Source: Pseudomonas sp. ANT_J12 (GTDB lineage: Bacteria > Pseudomonadota > Gammaproteobacteria > Pseudomonadales > Pseudomonadaceae). Taken from it: a DNA stretch of 64,000 bases. The position numbers and the translations under genes were made by a program. Below are positions 47,701-56,725 of the stretch, in pieces. Below the pieces are notes generated by a model. It was not told the DNA's origin. It worked only from the letters and a program-made list of their open reading frames with translations, and did no database searches. Location of the stretch: assembly GCF_008370045.1 (NCBI RefSeq), contig NZ_VOBN01000002.1, forward strand, positions 186,001 through 250,000, read 5' to 3'. Each line of letters opens with the position of its first letter. Position 1 is the stretch's first letter.

Positions 47701-49241
47701 GGCGCGACGCCCACGACCCGCAGCAACAGTCTTATTACCTGAGCGAAACCCGCGCCGAATTCATTCACCTGACCGACCCGCAAGGCTGGCGCGTGGGGCT
47801 GCCCTATCGCCAGCGCGGCAACGCCTTGAAGTTGCCCAAAGGCGCGTTGCCCACGGGGCTCAATCCCGGGCAAATCAGCTACGAATTGCTGCTTGAGCAT
47901 CACGCCAGCCCGGCGTGGAACAGCGCGCGGGAATTGACCAGGCAAGCGCTGCAGCGTTACCTCAACACCGCAGACCGCTCCGTGCGGCCCGATGGCAGCG
48001 CCGACTTCGAAGCCCTGGCCGCGCCCCAGGAAATCGCGCAATTGGACAAGACCGCGCTGGACGCCTACAACACCCTGCCCCCGCCCTTCGATATCCGGGT
48101 CGAGCTGGTGAAGATCGGCTATGTGCACATGCCGTTGTTCCTTGAGCCGGACGTCGATGAAGACCAGCGCAAAAACCTTTGGTCGGCCCGCTACGGGTTT
48201 GCCGAATACGCCGACCTGGCCGGCTTCTACAAGGTGCGCAAGTACAACGAGACCTTGAGCCACGGCGTCACCCAGGCCAGCTATGACTCCTACCACCTGG
48301 CGATCACCGAGGTCACGTTGCCGGACGGCTGCACCACCCGCGCCGAATACGATTACCACGCGCTGCAACCGCTGCGCCTCATCGATGCCAACGACAACAT
48401 TGAGGAAGCGCTGTACGAACCGTCCGGCCAGCCGCTGGCCGTCAGCTTCTACGGTACGGAAAACGGGGTGCCCGTCGGGTTCAAGCCGCTGAGCGAGTAC
48501 GTTCGGCCCGCATCGTCGCTGCCGGACCCGGCCATCGATAACCCCGAGGCAGCCCTGCAAAAAGCCGCCAGCGTCCTGCGCAAGGACTTGTTCAGCTGGA
48601 TGGGCCAACTCCCCGGCGCCACCCACCAGACCGCCGCCTGGCTCGCCGGCTGGATCGCCGACGGTTACGTGCTGCCCAGCCTGCACATCCGCGCCAGCGC
48701 CCGCACGCGACTGGCCCGGCTCAAATCGCGCACCGCCGCCGAACAAACGCTCAAGGAACTGATCGCAGCGACACCCCGTGAACCGGTGCACAGCGTGATC
48801 CTCAGCGCCGACCGCTACCCCGATGACCCGTTGCAGCAGATCCAGATCAGCAAGGCCTGCGTGGACGGTTTCGGCCGGGCGCTGCAAACCCAGCAAAAGG
48901 TCGAGCCCGGCCTGGCCTACAGCGCCAATGCCAACCTCGAATTGGAGGTGGTGGACGGCCAACCGCTGGAGAAACCGGCCGACCCGCGCTGGCGCATCAG
49001 CGAACGGGTGGAATACAACAACAAGGGCGCCGTGACCCGTGTCTTCCGCCCCTACTTCTGTAACACCCATGGCTATATCCGCGACCAGTCCTTTCGCCTG
49101 TTCGGCTACCACGACCAGCAGTTCTACGACCCGCTGGGCCGTCCGATCAAGGTCATCAGCGCCAAAGGCTATGAGTCGTTTGACAGCCTGCATCCGTGGT
49201 ATCGCGCCAGTCACGACTTCAACGACACCGAGGGCTCGTGA
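44799..49241 (+). CDS. TcB subunit (SpvB/TcaC-like) of the insecticidal toxin complex
   Basis: 1480 residues starting MDDHASLSITTPSIARTASI. The SpvB N-terminal domain is clear (FELPLPLSAGRGFDPNLSLG, GPFGIGWGLNSGAISRQTNK). FG-GAP-like repeats follow (LTDLTGDGRLDWVIAQPG, LGDLSGDGLSSLALIG, IADLDGSGAPALIYLK), which form a beta-propeller. The TcB middle domains then begin (NNMGCGTHVKYRSSAQEWLD). The C-terminal part is YD-repeat-like and joins the TcC core to form the hollow cocoon that holds the cleaved effector; the propeller docks on TcA. It is the first gene of island 2, 3 bp before the first tcC. Relatives: Photorhabdus TcaC, Yersinia YitC. Confidence 0.95.
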   Translation: MDDHASLSITTPSIARTASIAMVGKSGSVGFTGSASFELPLPLSAGRGFDPNLSLGYDSQAGNGPFGIGWGLNSGAISRQTNKGVPRYQDDDVMIGHDGQQWRPERDAQGQITSRSETHYRGVPVGSHTVVRYFPRIETTFALIEFWRSSANPQGFWLIHDTDGSLHLFGKADTARVADPNDLQRVTSWLIQESLSAHGEHIAYEYKAEEASPAPHDYRAQRYLQRVLYGNAAASSHLYGWTEPPPSPAWHFHLLFDYGERTLDREQKPTYEPKTPWPVRSDPFHTYGNGFEVGTRRLCHQVLMFHHFPRELGANPVLVRRLLLEYRATSLGYNQLAAAHYQAWDASGAVENRPPLEFDYSAFAPNTQPAPLLPFDNMPGLEDGQRYQSVDLFGEGLPGFLCRYDQAWFYREPLRDESGDDDITYGPWTELSQIPRADSRKPVQQTLTDLTGDGRLDWVIAQPGLSGFHTLNPDRSWSGFIPFSAFPAEYFHTLAQLGDLSGDGLSSLALIGPRSVRLYANRRTDGFAKAEEVPHLPDDDRLPLFSDAPSELVFLGNMLGSDMSELCRIRHNEIKCWPNLGHGRFGQGFVMSALPFSYHEFDAARVRIADLDGSGAPALIYLKSDGFDIYFNRGGNGLEQTPVQVSWPEGVRYDNHCQVTLADLQGLGCASLILTVPHMKPRHWRYDFVSARPYLLSASNNNMGCGTHVKYRSSAQEWLDEKRQLHNRKMLAMSYLPFPIQVVSKQQQKDEITGNVLTQSLSYSQGYYDGIEREFRGFGLVRQTDSEAVQTEDDIGFTAPALACTWFHTGRSVDMPRDGYFAQDPDAQPLGDTLFCRYHASDAFDEPVTPDAATARAIARALAGAVLRTETYALDDTLPYQVEEYRYKVRELRGIDAHPPHGSLFAAPLEQISYQYERFIDDPLCRHDITLSQDAFGQPTHALTVHYARRKTELDAPPFDDPDEQAWWRDAHDPQQQSYYLSETRAEFIHLTDPQGWRVGLPYRQRGNALKLPKGALPTGLNPGQISYELLLEHHASPAWNSARELTRQALQRYLNTADRSVRPDGSADFEALAAPQEIAQLDKTALDAYNTLPPPFDIRVELVKIGYVHMPLFLEPDVDEDQRKNLWSARYGFAEYADLAGFYKVRKYNETLSHGVTQASYDSYHLAITEVTLPDGCTTRAEYDYHALQPLRLIDANDNIEEALYEPSGQPLAVSFYGTENGVPVGFKPLSEYVRPASSLPDPAIDNPEAALQKAASVLRKDLFSWMGQLPGATHQTAAWLAGWIADGYVLPSLHIRASARTRLARLKSRTAAEQTLKELIAATPREPVHSVILSADRYPDDPLQQIQISKACVDGFGRALQTQQKVEPGLAYSANANLELEVVDGQPLEKPADPRWRISERVEYNNKGAVTRVFRPYFCNTHGYIRDQSFRLFGYHDQQFYDPLGRPIKVISAKGYESFDSLHPWYRASHDFNDTEGS

Positions 49242-49244
49242 GCC

Positions 49245-52022
49245 ATGATGACGACCGTGCATGGGCGCACACCCTCGCTGGTGGTGAATGACAGTCGTGG
49301 CCTGCCGCTTCGCCAAGTGGCGTACCTGCGCACGGAGGTGGTTGGCACGGCGGATGCGCTCATTACCCGGCAGCTCCACGACGTCCGTGGCCGACTGATC
49401 GGGCAATGGGACCCGAGGCTTTACGGGGTTGCGCCCAAACCCAACCTGGCTACGATTTATCAGCTGTCCGGCGAGGCCGTAAGGGTGGACAGCGTCGATG
49501 CCGGCTGGCGCCTGAACCTGCCCGGCGTGTCGGGTGAAGTGCTGCAACGCTGGGACCCGCGTGGCACGCACTGGCAAACCACCTACGACAATCAGTTGCG
49601 CGTGATCGCCCTCCAGGAAAACGCCCAGCCGAACGTCGAGCGCTTCACCTATGCCAACGCCACGGCGGCAGCCAGCCACAACCTGCGCGGGAAACTGATC
49701 GGGCAAGTCGACCCTTCGGGCACGGTGAGCTTCGACAGCTACAGCCTGGGCGGCGAGGCCTTGGGTGAGGCCCGGACCTTTGCCGACGGGACGCCTTATA
49801 CCAGCCGCCGCACCGTCAGCCCCCTCGGCGCCGTGCTGGACCAGACCGATGCCAAGGCGCATCAGCAACAGTTCGGCTACGACCTCGCCGGGCAACTCAA
49901 ACGGGTGGAATTAAAAATCGACCCGACGGCCTCGGCTCAAGCGGTGCTCGCCGATGCTCACTACAACGCCGCCGGCCAGTTGATCGAACAGCACGCAAAT
50001 AATGGCGTGGTCAGCCGCTGGACCTACGATCCGGCCAATGGCCGGCTTACCCAACAACAAGCCGGTTTACCCGGCCAATCAGCGTTGCAAAACCTCGGCT
50101 ACACCTACGACCGGGTTGGCAATGTGCTGGCCATCGACGACCTGGCCTTTACCCCGGTGTTCTTCGCCAACCAGCGGGTCGACGGCCGTCGCGAGTTCAG
50201 TTACGACTCGCTGTACCAATTGCGCAGCGCCACGGGTTTTGAAACCGATACGCCGAATCTGCGTCCCGGTTTGCCAACCCCCATCACACCCGTCGACACC
50301 GGCCGGCTCTATAACTACGCCCAGCACTATGAATACGATGCGGGCGGCAACCTGACGACCCTGCGCCATGTGCGCACCGGCAATAACCACACGCAAACCA
50401 CGCACATCGCCCCCGACAGCAACCGTGGCGTGCGCTGGGCCGAGGGCGACCCGGCGCCGGTGTTCGATGACCTGTTCGACGCCCACGGTAACTTGCTGCT
50501 ACTGGAACAAGGCCAGCCACTGACCTGGAACAGCCGCGATCAACTGGCCGTAGCCCGGCTGGTGGAACGCAGCGGCGGGCCGAACGATGAAGAAACCTAT
50601 GTCTACAGCCAGGGCCAGCGCGTCAGCAAACGCCTGGTGACCCAGGCGCAATCGGTCAGCCATGTGCGCCAGGTCCTGTACTTGCCGGGGCTGGAAATCC
50701 GCACCCTGGACGATGCCGAAGAACTGCACGTCATCACCCTGGGCAACGTGCGCTGCCTGCACTGGGTCAAGGGCAAACCGGCGGCCATCGAGCAAAATCA
50801 GTTGCGCTACAGCCTCGACGATCACCTGGGCTCCAGCACCCTGGAACTGGACCGCAACGGCGCGTTGATCAGCCAGGAAATCTACTACCCCTTCGGCGGC
50901 ACGGCGTGGTGGGCGGCGCGCTCGGCGGTGGAGGTGGACTACAAGACGATCCGGTATTCGGGCAAAGAGATGGATGTCAGCGGGCTCTATTACTACGGTG
51001 CCCGGTATTACGCGCCGTGGTTACAGCGTTGGGTGAGTGCCGATCCGGGGGGGGATGTGGATGGGCTGAATCTGTATGCGATGGTGGGCAACAATCCATT
51101 GAATTATTTCGACGGCAATGGCGAGAGCAAAACCCGCAGTCAATTGAAAAGCGAAATCGTCGGCGGGTTTCAGTTTCTTTCCAGCGTCCACCATGAAATG
51201 AAAACGTTGACCCGACAGCTTGATGACCTTTCCTACCCCGCGTCATTTCGTCTGAACATCCTGAAAAACGTGGTCTATCAAATCGGCAGCATCCCGGTCG
51301 GCTGGTTTACGTCCTTCCATGCGGCGGGCGCCGTCGGGAGTGAGGGTTTTCCTGGATTCAGCGAGGCTTTCCCGCATTCGTCGGGCGCCGTGTTCGGGAT
51401 TGGGCTGGGTAACGCGGTCGCAGACTCCAGCACCGGCTTGTATGCAACCATCATGAGCCCATTGAAGCTCAATACGCCCGTCGTTCCCGATCCCTCCCAT
51501 TTCAGCAACGACACCCTTCGAGAGCGGGCCGGGATAGCCCCGCCAAACACCGACAACCCGTGGCTTCGTCCGCCCACAGGGGATGAAATGGTGAGTGGCT
51601 CGATCACCTTGGTCTCCAAGACCGTCGGGGCTTACATACCGGGAGTCGGGGAAGCATTCGAATTAGCCAAAGTCGCCGAAGCAGGCACGAGTGCCGAAGA
51701 AGGCCTGCTTGCCTATGACCTGAACGAAATCACGTCGACACTGGATCAATTACGCGCCGCGACAATCGATGTGGCCGCCGAGATCAACGCCAACTTTACC
51801 GCGCTGGGGATTACCGAGTTTTACGACAAACGCAGTCACGGCTGGGATTTCCTGGTCGATCTTGGACTTGGTCGGGTCGGCACCGCAAAAGCCAGGACAG
51901 TCAGACAGGCACGTGTGGAGCCATTTAAAGAGCGTGCCCTGGATGATATTGCTGTCTCGAAACTCACTGCGCAGCGATACGGTGCTCATGTCGCGCGAAA
52001 ATCGCAAAAAAGAGCAGCGTGA
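49245..52022 (+). CDS. TcC-type Rhs effector protein 1
   Basis: 925 residues. The Rhs core (1-627) carries many YD repeats (FTYDSLYQL-like, YDRVGNVLAIDD). It ends in the C-cap RYSGKEMDVSGLYYYGARYY ... WVSADPGGDVDGLNLYAMVG ... FDGNGE, where TcC proteins cut themselves. The tail (628-925, bases 51126-52019) is the effector and is unlike any family I know. It has a hydrophobic patch near SSGAVFGIGLGNAVADSSTG and a basic end (ARKSQKRAA). The cleaved tail is thought to be packed in the TcB/TcC shell and injected through TcA. The gap to the next gene is 4 bp. Target activity cannot be predicted. Confidence 0.92.
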   Translation: MMTTVHGRTPSLVVNDSRGLPLRQVAYLRTEVVGTADALITRQLHDVRGRLIGQWDPRLYGVAPKPNLATIYQLSGEAVRVDSVDAGWRLNLPGVSGEVLQRWDPRGTHWQTTYDNQLRVIALQENAQPNVERFTYANATAAASHNLRGKLIGQVDPSGTVSFDSYSLGGEALGEARTFADGTPYTSRRTVSPLGAVLDQTDAKAHQQQFGYDLAGQLKRVELKIDPTASAQAVLADAHYNAAGQLIEQHANNGVVSRWTYDPANGRLTQQQAGLPGQSALQNLGYTYDRVGNVLAIDDLAFTPVFFANQRVDGRREFSYDSLYQLRSATGFETDTPNLRPGLPTPITPVDTGRLYNYAQHYEYDAGGNLTTLRHVRTGNNHTQTTHIAPDSNRGVRWAEGDPAPVFDDLFDAHGNLLLLEQGQPLTWNSRDQLAVARLVERSGGPNDEETYVYSQGQRVSKRLVTQAQSVSHVRQVLYLPGLEIRTLDDAEELHVITLGNVRCLHWVKGKPAAIEQNQLRYSLDDHLGSSTLELDRNGALISQEIYYPFGGTAWWAARSAVEVDYKTIRYSGKEMDVSGLYYYGARYYAPWLQRWVSADPGGDVDGLNLYAMVGNNPLNYFDGNGESKTRSQLKSEIVGGFQFLSSVHHEMKTLTRQLDDLSYPASFRLNILKNVVYQIGSIPVGWFTSFHAAGAVGSEGFPGFSEAFPHSSGAVFGIGLGNAVADSSTGLYATIMSPLKLNTPVVPDPSHFSNDTLRERAGIAPPNTDNPWLRPPTGDEMVSGSITLVSKTVGAYIPGVGEAFELAKVAEAGTSAEEGLLAYDLNEITSTLDQLRAATIDVAAEINANFTALGITEFYDKRSHGWDFLVDLGLGRVGTAKARTVRQARVEPFKERALDDIAVSKLTAQRYGAHVARKSQKRAA

Positions 52023-52026
52023 CGCC

Positions 52027-54873
52027 ATGAACTCGACAAGTGTATCCGTGCATGCGAAGACGCCAGCGCTGGCTGTCAACGACGGACGAGGGCTCGTCGT
52101 TCGGCAGGTCGCGTACCTGCGCAAGGAGGCCGATGGAGCAGTACAAACACTGATCACCCGCCAGCACTACAACGTGGCCGGACTATTGACAGAACAATGG
52201 GATCCGCGCCTGTTCGACTACGCCGCCCAACCCAACCTCGCCAGCCTCTACAGCCTGACCGGCGAACCGCTCACAGTGGACAGCGTCGATGCTGGCTGGC
52301 GCGTGAGCCTGGTGGGGTTGGCCGGGGAAACGTTGCAGCTGTGGGACGCGCGGGGCAATCACTGGCGCAGTACTTACGATGAGCAGCTACGCGTGGTCAG
52401 CGTCGAGGAAAACGCCCAACCCGTCGACCGCTTCACCTATGCCGATCACTCGGCGTCACCCGGCTACAACCTGCGCGGTCAGTTGCTTGATCAGCTTGAT
52501 CCCGCCGGCACCCTGGCCGTCAGCAGTTACAGCCTGCACGGGCAGCCGCTGAGCGAAACGCGGACCTTTGCCGATGGCACGCCTTACCTCAGCCGCAAGA
52601 CCTCGTCGCCTCTGGGCGTCGTACTCCAACAAACCGATGCTGGCGAACATCGCCAAGACCTGCGCTACGACATGGCCGGACAGCTCAGGCAAGTGTTTGT
52701 GCAACTCAAGACCGACAGCCAGCCGCAATTGATCCTGCGTGATGCGCAATACAACGCCGCCGGGCAGATCGAAAAACAGACCGCGGGTAACGAGGTGATC
52801 AGCACCTGGACGTATGACCCGGCCGACGGTCGGCTGTGTACCCTCACGTCCGGCAAACCCGGTCAGGCTTTGCAGCAACACTTCAACTACCGCTACGACC
52901 CCATGGGCAATGTGTTGCGGATCGAAGACCCGACCGTGGACACGGTGTACTTCGCCAATCAACGGGTGGACAGCGACCGGGCATTTACCTATGACTCCCT
53001 CTACCGCCTGACCAGTGCGAGTGGTTTCGAAGCCGAGGTGCCCAATCTTCGTCCAGGCTTGCCGGATCTGATCAGCCCCATCGACCCGGGCCGCCGCTAC
53101 AACTACGTCGAGCATTACCAATACGATGCGGGCAACAACCTTTATGAGTTGCGTCATGTGCGCAGCAACAATACCTACACCAGCCACATGAGTATCGATG
53201 GGGCCAGCAACCGGGGGGTGCGCTGGCAGGAAGGCGAGCCTGAGCCGGACTTCAGCCAATTGTTCGACCGCCACGGCAATCTGCTGGCACTTCAACCGGG
53301 TCAGCCCCTGACCTGGAATGCCCGGGACCAGTTGAGCAAAGTCACCCTGCTCAGACACAGCAATGACCTGCCCGACGATGACGAAACCTATCTCTACAGC
53401 CAAGGCGAACGCGTTCTCAAGTGCCACACCACCCACACCCCCTCAATGACCCACCGCCATGAAGTGCGTTACTTGCCGGGGCTGGAGATCATCAGCAAAA
53501 GCACGGGCGAGCAATTGCACGTCGTGACGGTGCCCCTGGCCTCTGGCACCGCGCGTTGCCTGCATTGGATCGCCCGCCCGCCGGCCGATGTCGAGCCTGA
53601 TCAGTTGCGGTACAGCTACGACGATCATCTGGGGACCAGCAGCCTTGAACTGGATCGCCAGGGCCTGAAGATCAGCCAGGAAGTTTTCTATCCTTACGGT
53701 GGCACGGCCTGGTGGGCGGCACGCACGAAGGTTGAAGCTGACTACAAGACCCTGCGCTACTCGGGTCGGGAGATGGACCTGAGCGGCCTGTATTTTTACG
53801 GCGCCCGTTACTACTCGCCGTGGACACAGCGCTGGATCAGTGCGGATCCGGGGGGGGACGTGGACGGGCTCAACCTGTATGCGATGGTGGGGAACAATCC
53901 GGTCAATTTCACCGATATTGATGGCGAAGAAAGACGACCGAAAATGTCTTTTCGGGACATGTTGATCGCCTCGGATAAAGCCAGCTATGCCAAACGCCAG
54001 CAAAGAAACGCGCCTGGCCGAACAAAACTGCAACTGGACAAGCAAGTCACTCGCCAGATAGCAATACTGGCGATCACCAAACACCGGGTACGGGATGCCA
54101 GCGCGCAACTGAACAGAATGGGCTCGGGATCAGATATCGCGCTAGCAACGACACGCAGGGCCACGGTGCTGGTGGCGGGTAAAGCCATCAGTTACGGCGT
54201 CGGGATTGGCGTCGGCATCGGCGCCCAGGCGCTGGGTGTGGCGGCCCCGGGAATCGGTAACGTGGTGGGGGCGGCGATAGGATTTGCTGCAAAAGTCGCC
54301 GTCAGTGGCCTGGTGGACTACGTGGCCGAAAGAACCGGCCTGAGTGCCTCGGTCAACTTGAAAACCAAAATGTTGACGGCGGAAAAAATCATACGAAAAG
54401 CTGAATACAAGCAAATGGAGCCGGCTGAATATATCAAAGCCAAATATCGGAACATGAACCTGAATTCGCGCAACTCGCGGTTGAAACTGGGCAAAGAAGC
54501 CACTGCCATTGCCTCCAGTGAAGTATTGAAGGCGACGTTGACTGGAATGCCCTCGGAAGCGGTGAGCGCAATCAGCAGCGGTGGCGGCGTGCTACTGGGC
54601 GTACCGGAAATCATTGACGAAACCATCGGCGCCAGCAGGGAAAAATCCAGCGAAAAAATGGACCTGCACGAAAATGAAATTCTTGGCCTTGTGAAGTCCA
54701 TCGAATCGGGCATGGAGAAGATCCACGATTTTGCCAAGGTCTTTTCCGTCACCCGCTCCGGTGGAATCGAGATCCAGGACCTGCAGGAGGAAACCAACAA
54801 AATCACCGACATGCTGCACGGATACTTGAACACTGTTCGCAACCATCGCAACAGCCGTAAAGCCGCGGCTTGA
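52027..54873 (+). CDS. TcC-type Rhs effector protein 2
   Basis: 948 residues starting MNSTSVSVHAKTPALAVNDG; the longer frame upstream lies inside the previous gene. The Rhs core (1-634) is closely similar to that of the preceding gene and ends in YSGREMDLSGLYFYGARYY ... WISADPGGDVDGLNLYAMVG ... DIDGE. The effector tail (635-948, bases 53929-54870) is unrelated to the other one. It has basic N-terminal helices, then a Gly/Ala-rich hydrophobic segment (GVGIGVGIGAQALGVAAPGI, about 70-130 of the tail) and a Lys/Glu-rich helical end. The tail is also more AT-rich than the core, as expected for a swapped-in module. A membrane-acting role is possible but only inferred. Confidence 0.92.
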   Translation: MNSTSVSVHAKTPALAVNDGRGLVVRQVAYLRKEADGAVQTLITRQHYNVAGLLTEQWDPRLFDYAAQPNLASLYSLTGEPLTVDSVDAGWRVSLVGLAGETLQLWDARGNHWRSTYDEQLRVVSVEENAQPVDRFTYADHSASPGYNLRGQLLDQLDPAGTLAVSSYSLHGQPLSETRTFADGTPYLSRKTSSPLGVVLQQTDAGEHRQDLRYDMAGQLRQVFVQLKTDSQPQLILRDAQYNAAGQIEKQTAGNEVISTWTYDPADGRLCTLTSGKPGQALQQHFNYRYDPMGNVLRIEDPTVDTVYFANQRVDSDRAFTYDSLYRLTSASGFEAEVPNLRPGLPDLISPIDPGRRYNYVEHYQYDAGNNLYELRHVRSNNTYTSHMSIDGASNRGVRWQEGEPEPDFSQLFDRHGNLLALQPGQPLTWNARDQLSKVTLLRHSNDLPDDDETYLYSQGERVLKCHTTHTPSMTHRHEVRYLPGLEIISKSTGEQLHVVTVPLASGTARCLHWIARPPADVEPDQLRYSYDDHLGTSSLELDRQGLKISQEVFYPYGGTAWWAARTKVEADYKTLRYSGREMDLSGLYFYGARYYSPWTQRWISADPGGDVDGLNLYAMVGNNPVNFTDIDGEERRPKMSFRDMLIASDKASYAKRQQRNAPGRTKLQLDKQVTRQIAILAITKHRVRDASAQLNRMGSGSDIALATTRRATVLVAGKAISYGVGIGVGIGAQALGVAAPGIGNVVGAAIGFAAKVAVSGLVDYVAERTGLSASVNLKTKMLTAEKIIRKAEYKQMEPAEYIKAKYRNMNLNSRNSRLKLGKEATAIASSEVLKATLTGMPSEAVSAISSGGGVLLGVPEIIDETIGASREKSSEKMDLHENEILGLVKSIESGMEKIHDFAKVFSVTRSGGIEIQDLQEETNKITDMLHGYLNTVRNHRNSRKAAA

Positions 54874-54958
54874 GCCTGCGAGTTTTACGCGGGCAGCACG
54901 GTTCGCCCACGACGGCATGTTATGGTGCGCGCCCGTATTACTGACTGTTTGCGCCGCC

Positions 54959-56725
54959 ATGCCCGCGACTTCCCGAACCCTGCGCCTGACGCTTTACACC
55001 CTGCTGATCGTGGCTGGCGCCGTGCTGGCCGCCGCCCTGGCCATGCGCCACGCCGAACGCCAGGCCCTGGAGGAAGACGCGGCCCGGGCCAATCAGCAAC
55101 TGGCGTTGTACGCCAACTCCCTGCACACCCTGATTGATCGCTATCGCGCCCTGCCCGCCGTGTTGGCGCTGGACCCGCAATTGCGTTCGGCCCTCGATGG
55201 CCGGGTGAATCCTGAACAGCAGGACCTGCTGAACCGCAAACTGGAAAAGATCAACGGCGCCGCCCAGTCCTCGACCCTGGAATTGCTCGACCACACCGGC
55301 CTGGCCGTGGCCGCCAGCAATTGGCGTCTGCCCAGCAGTTACGTCGGTCACAACTACGGCTTCCGCCCTTACTTCAGCCAGACCCGCACCCAAGGCACCG
55401 GGCGCTTTTACGCGGTGGGCGTGACCAGCGGCATTCCCGGTTATTTCCTGTCCAGTGCGGTGACCCGGGACAACGGCGAGTTCCTCGGTGCCATGGTGGT
55501 CAAGCTTGAGTTTCCCGAACTTGAGCGCGAATGGCGCCAGGGCAGCGACACGCTGTTAGTCAGCGATGCCCGCGGGATTATCTTCATCGCCAACCAGCCG
55601 GGCTGGCGTTATCGCACATTGAAACCGCTGAACGACAGCGATCACACCGAACTGAAAGTCACCCGCCAATACGACAAGCAACCGCTGACACCGCTGGTGT
55701 ATCAATCGAAACGCCGCTTCGACGACAACAGCGATCTGGCCCGGGTCGAAGGCCCCGACGGCACGGCGGATTACCTGTGGGAATCCCTGCCGCTGCCCGC
55801 CGAAGGCTGGACCTTGCACCTGTTGCGCCGCCCGCAAGTTGCGTTCGAAGACAGCCGCAATGCCGCCCTCGCCGCCGCCGGATCGTGGCTGGCGCTGGTG
55901 TTTTTGCTGCTGTTCCTCAACCAGCGCTGGCGCCTGGCGAAAATGCGCCAGCGCAGCCGCGAAGAGCTGGAACAACTGGTGGAAGAACGCACCCGCGACT
56001 TGCGCACCGCCCAGGATGGTTTGGTGCAATCGGCCAAGCTCGCGGCGCTGGGGCAGATGTCGGCGGCCCTGGCCCATGAAATCAATCAGCCGCTGACCGC
56101 CCAGCGCATGCAGTTGGCGACCTTGCGTTTACTGCTCGATCACGGCCGGGTCGATGACGCCTACAAGGCGTTGAAACCGGTGGACGACATGCTCACCCGC
56201 ATGGCCGCGTTGACCGGCCACCTGAAAACCTTCGCCCGCAAAAGCCCCAGCGGCTTGCGCGAACGCCTGGATCTGGCGGCGGTGGTCGATCAGTCCTTGC
56301 ATCTGCTCGACGCGCGGCTGCGGGATGAAAACGTCAGCACCGTGCTGCACCTGACCCGCCCGGCGTGGGTGCGCGGCGATGCGATTCGCCTTGAACAGGT
56401 GCTGATCAACCTGCTGCGCAACGCCCTCGACGCGGTGCAGGACAAACCGTGCAAACGCCTGGAAATCCGCCTCGAAGCCGACGAACAACTGTGGCGCCTG
56501 ACCGTCGCCGATAACGGCGGCGGGATTGCCGAAGAACACCTGCCGAATGTGTTCGATCCGTTCTTCACCACCAAACCGGTGGGTGATGGTCTGGGCCTGG
56601 GGCTGGCGGTCTCGTTTGCCATCGTGCATGAATCCGGCGGACGCCTGAGTGCCGCCAATCATGAGAACGGCGCGGTGTTTACCGTGACCTTGCCGATCGA
56701 TCTGGAGGAACCTGTTCCATGCTGA
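54959..56725 (+). CDS. DctB-like sensor histidine kinase (C4/C5-dicarboxylate)
   Basis: 588 residues. TM1 lies near residues 8-28, a periplasmic dCache-like sensor at about 30-290 ([25 protein letters not shown]), and TM2 near 300-320. A coiled linker leads to a HisKA domain with phospho-acceptor His373 in AHEINQPL and a HATPase domain ([31 protein letters not shown]). DctB-type kinases sense dicarboxylates and phosphorylate a sigma-54-dependent partner, here the next gene (7-nt overlap). The start ATG at 54959 precedes TM1. It could also be the MifS type (alpha-ketoglutarate), given the KgtP-like permease nearby. Confidence 0.9.
   Translation: MPATSRTLRLTLYTLLIVAGAVLAAALAMRHAERQALEEDAARANQQLALYANSLHTLIDRYRALPAVLALDPQLRSALDGRVNPEQQDLLNRKLEKINGAAQSSTLELLDHTGLAVAASNWRLPSSYVGHNYGFRPYFSQTRTQGTGRFYAVGVTSGIPGYFLSSAVTRDNGEFLGAMVVKLEFPELEREWRQGSDTLLVSDARGIIFIANQPGWRYRTLKPLNDSDHTELKVTRQYDKQPLTPLVYQSKRRFDDNSDLARVEGPDGTADYLWESLPLPAEGWTLHLLRRPQVAFEDSRNAALAAAGSWLALVFLLLFLNQRWRLAKMRQRSREELEQLVEERTRDLRTAQDGLVQSAKLAALGQMSAALAHEINQPLTAQRMQLATLRLLLDHGRVDDAYKALKPVDDMLTRMAALTGHLKTFARKSPSGLRERLDLAAVVDQSLHLLDARLRDENVSTVLHLTRPAWVRGDAIRLEQVLINLLRNALDAVQDKPCKRLEIRLEADEQLWRLTVADNGGGIAEEHLPNVFDPFFTTKPVGDGLGLGLAVSFAIVHESGGRLSAANHENGAVFTVTLPIDLEEPVPC

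Noticed and set aside
46989..49895. 968-codon frame on minus across tcB and tcC1
   Set aside because: It crosses two well-supported genes on the other strand and has a His/Gly/Val-rich composition typical of antisense frames.
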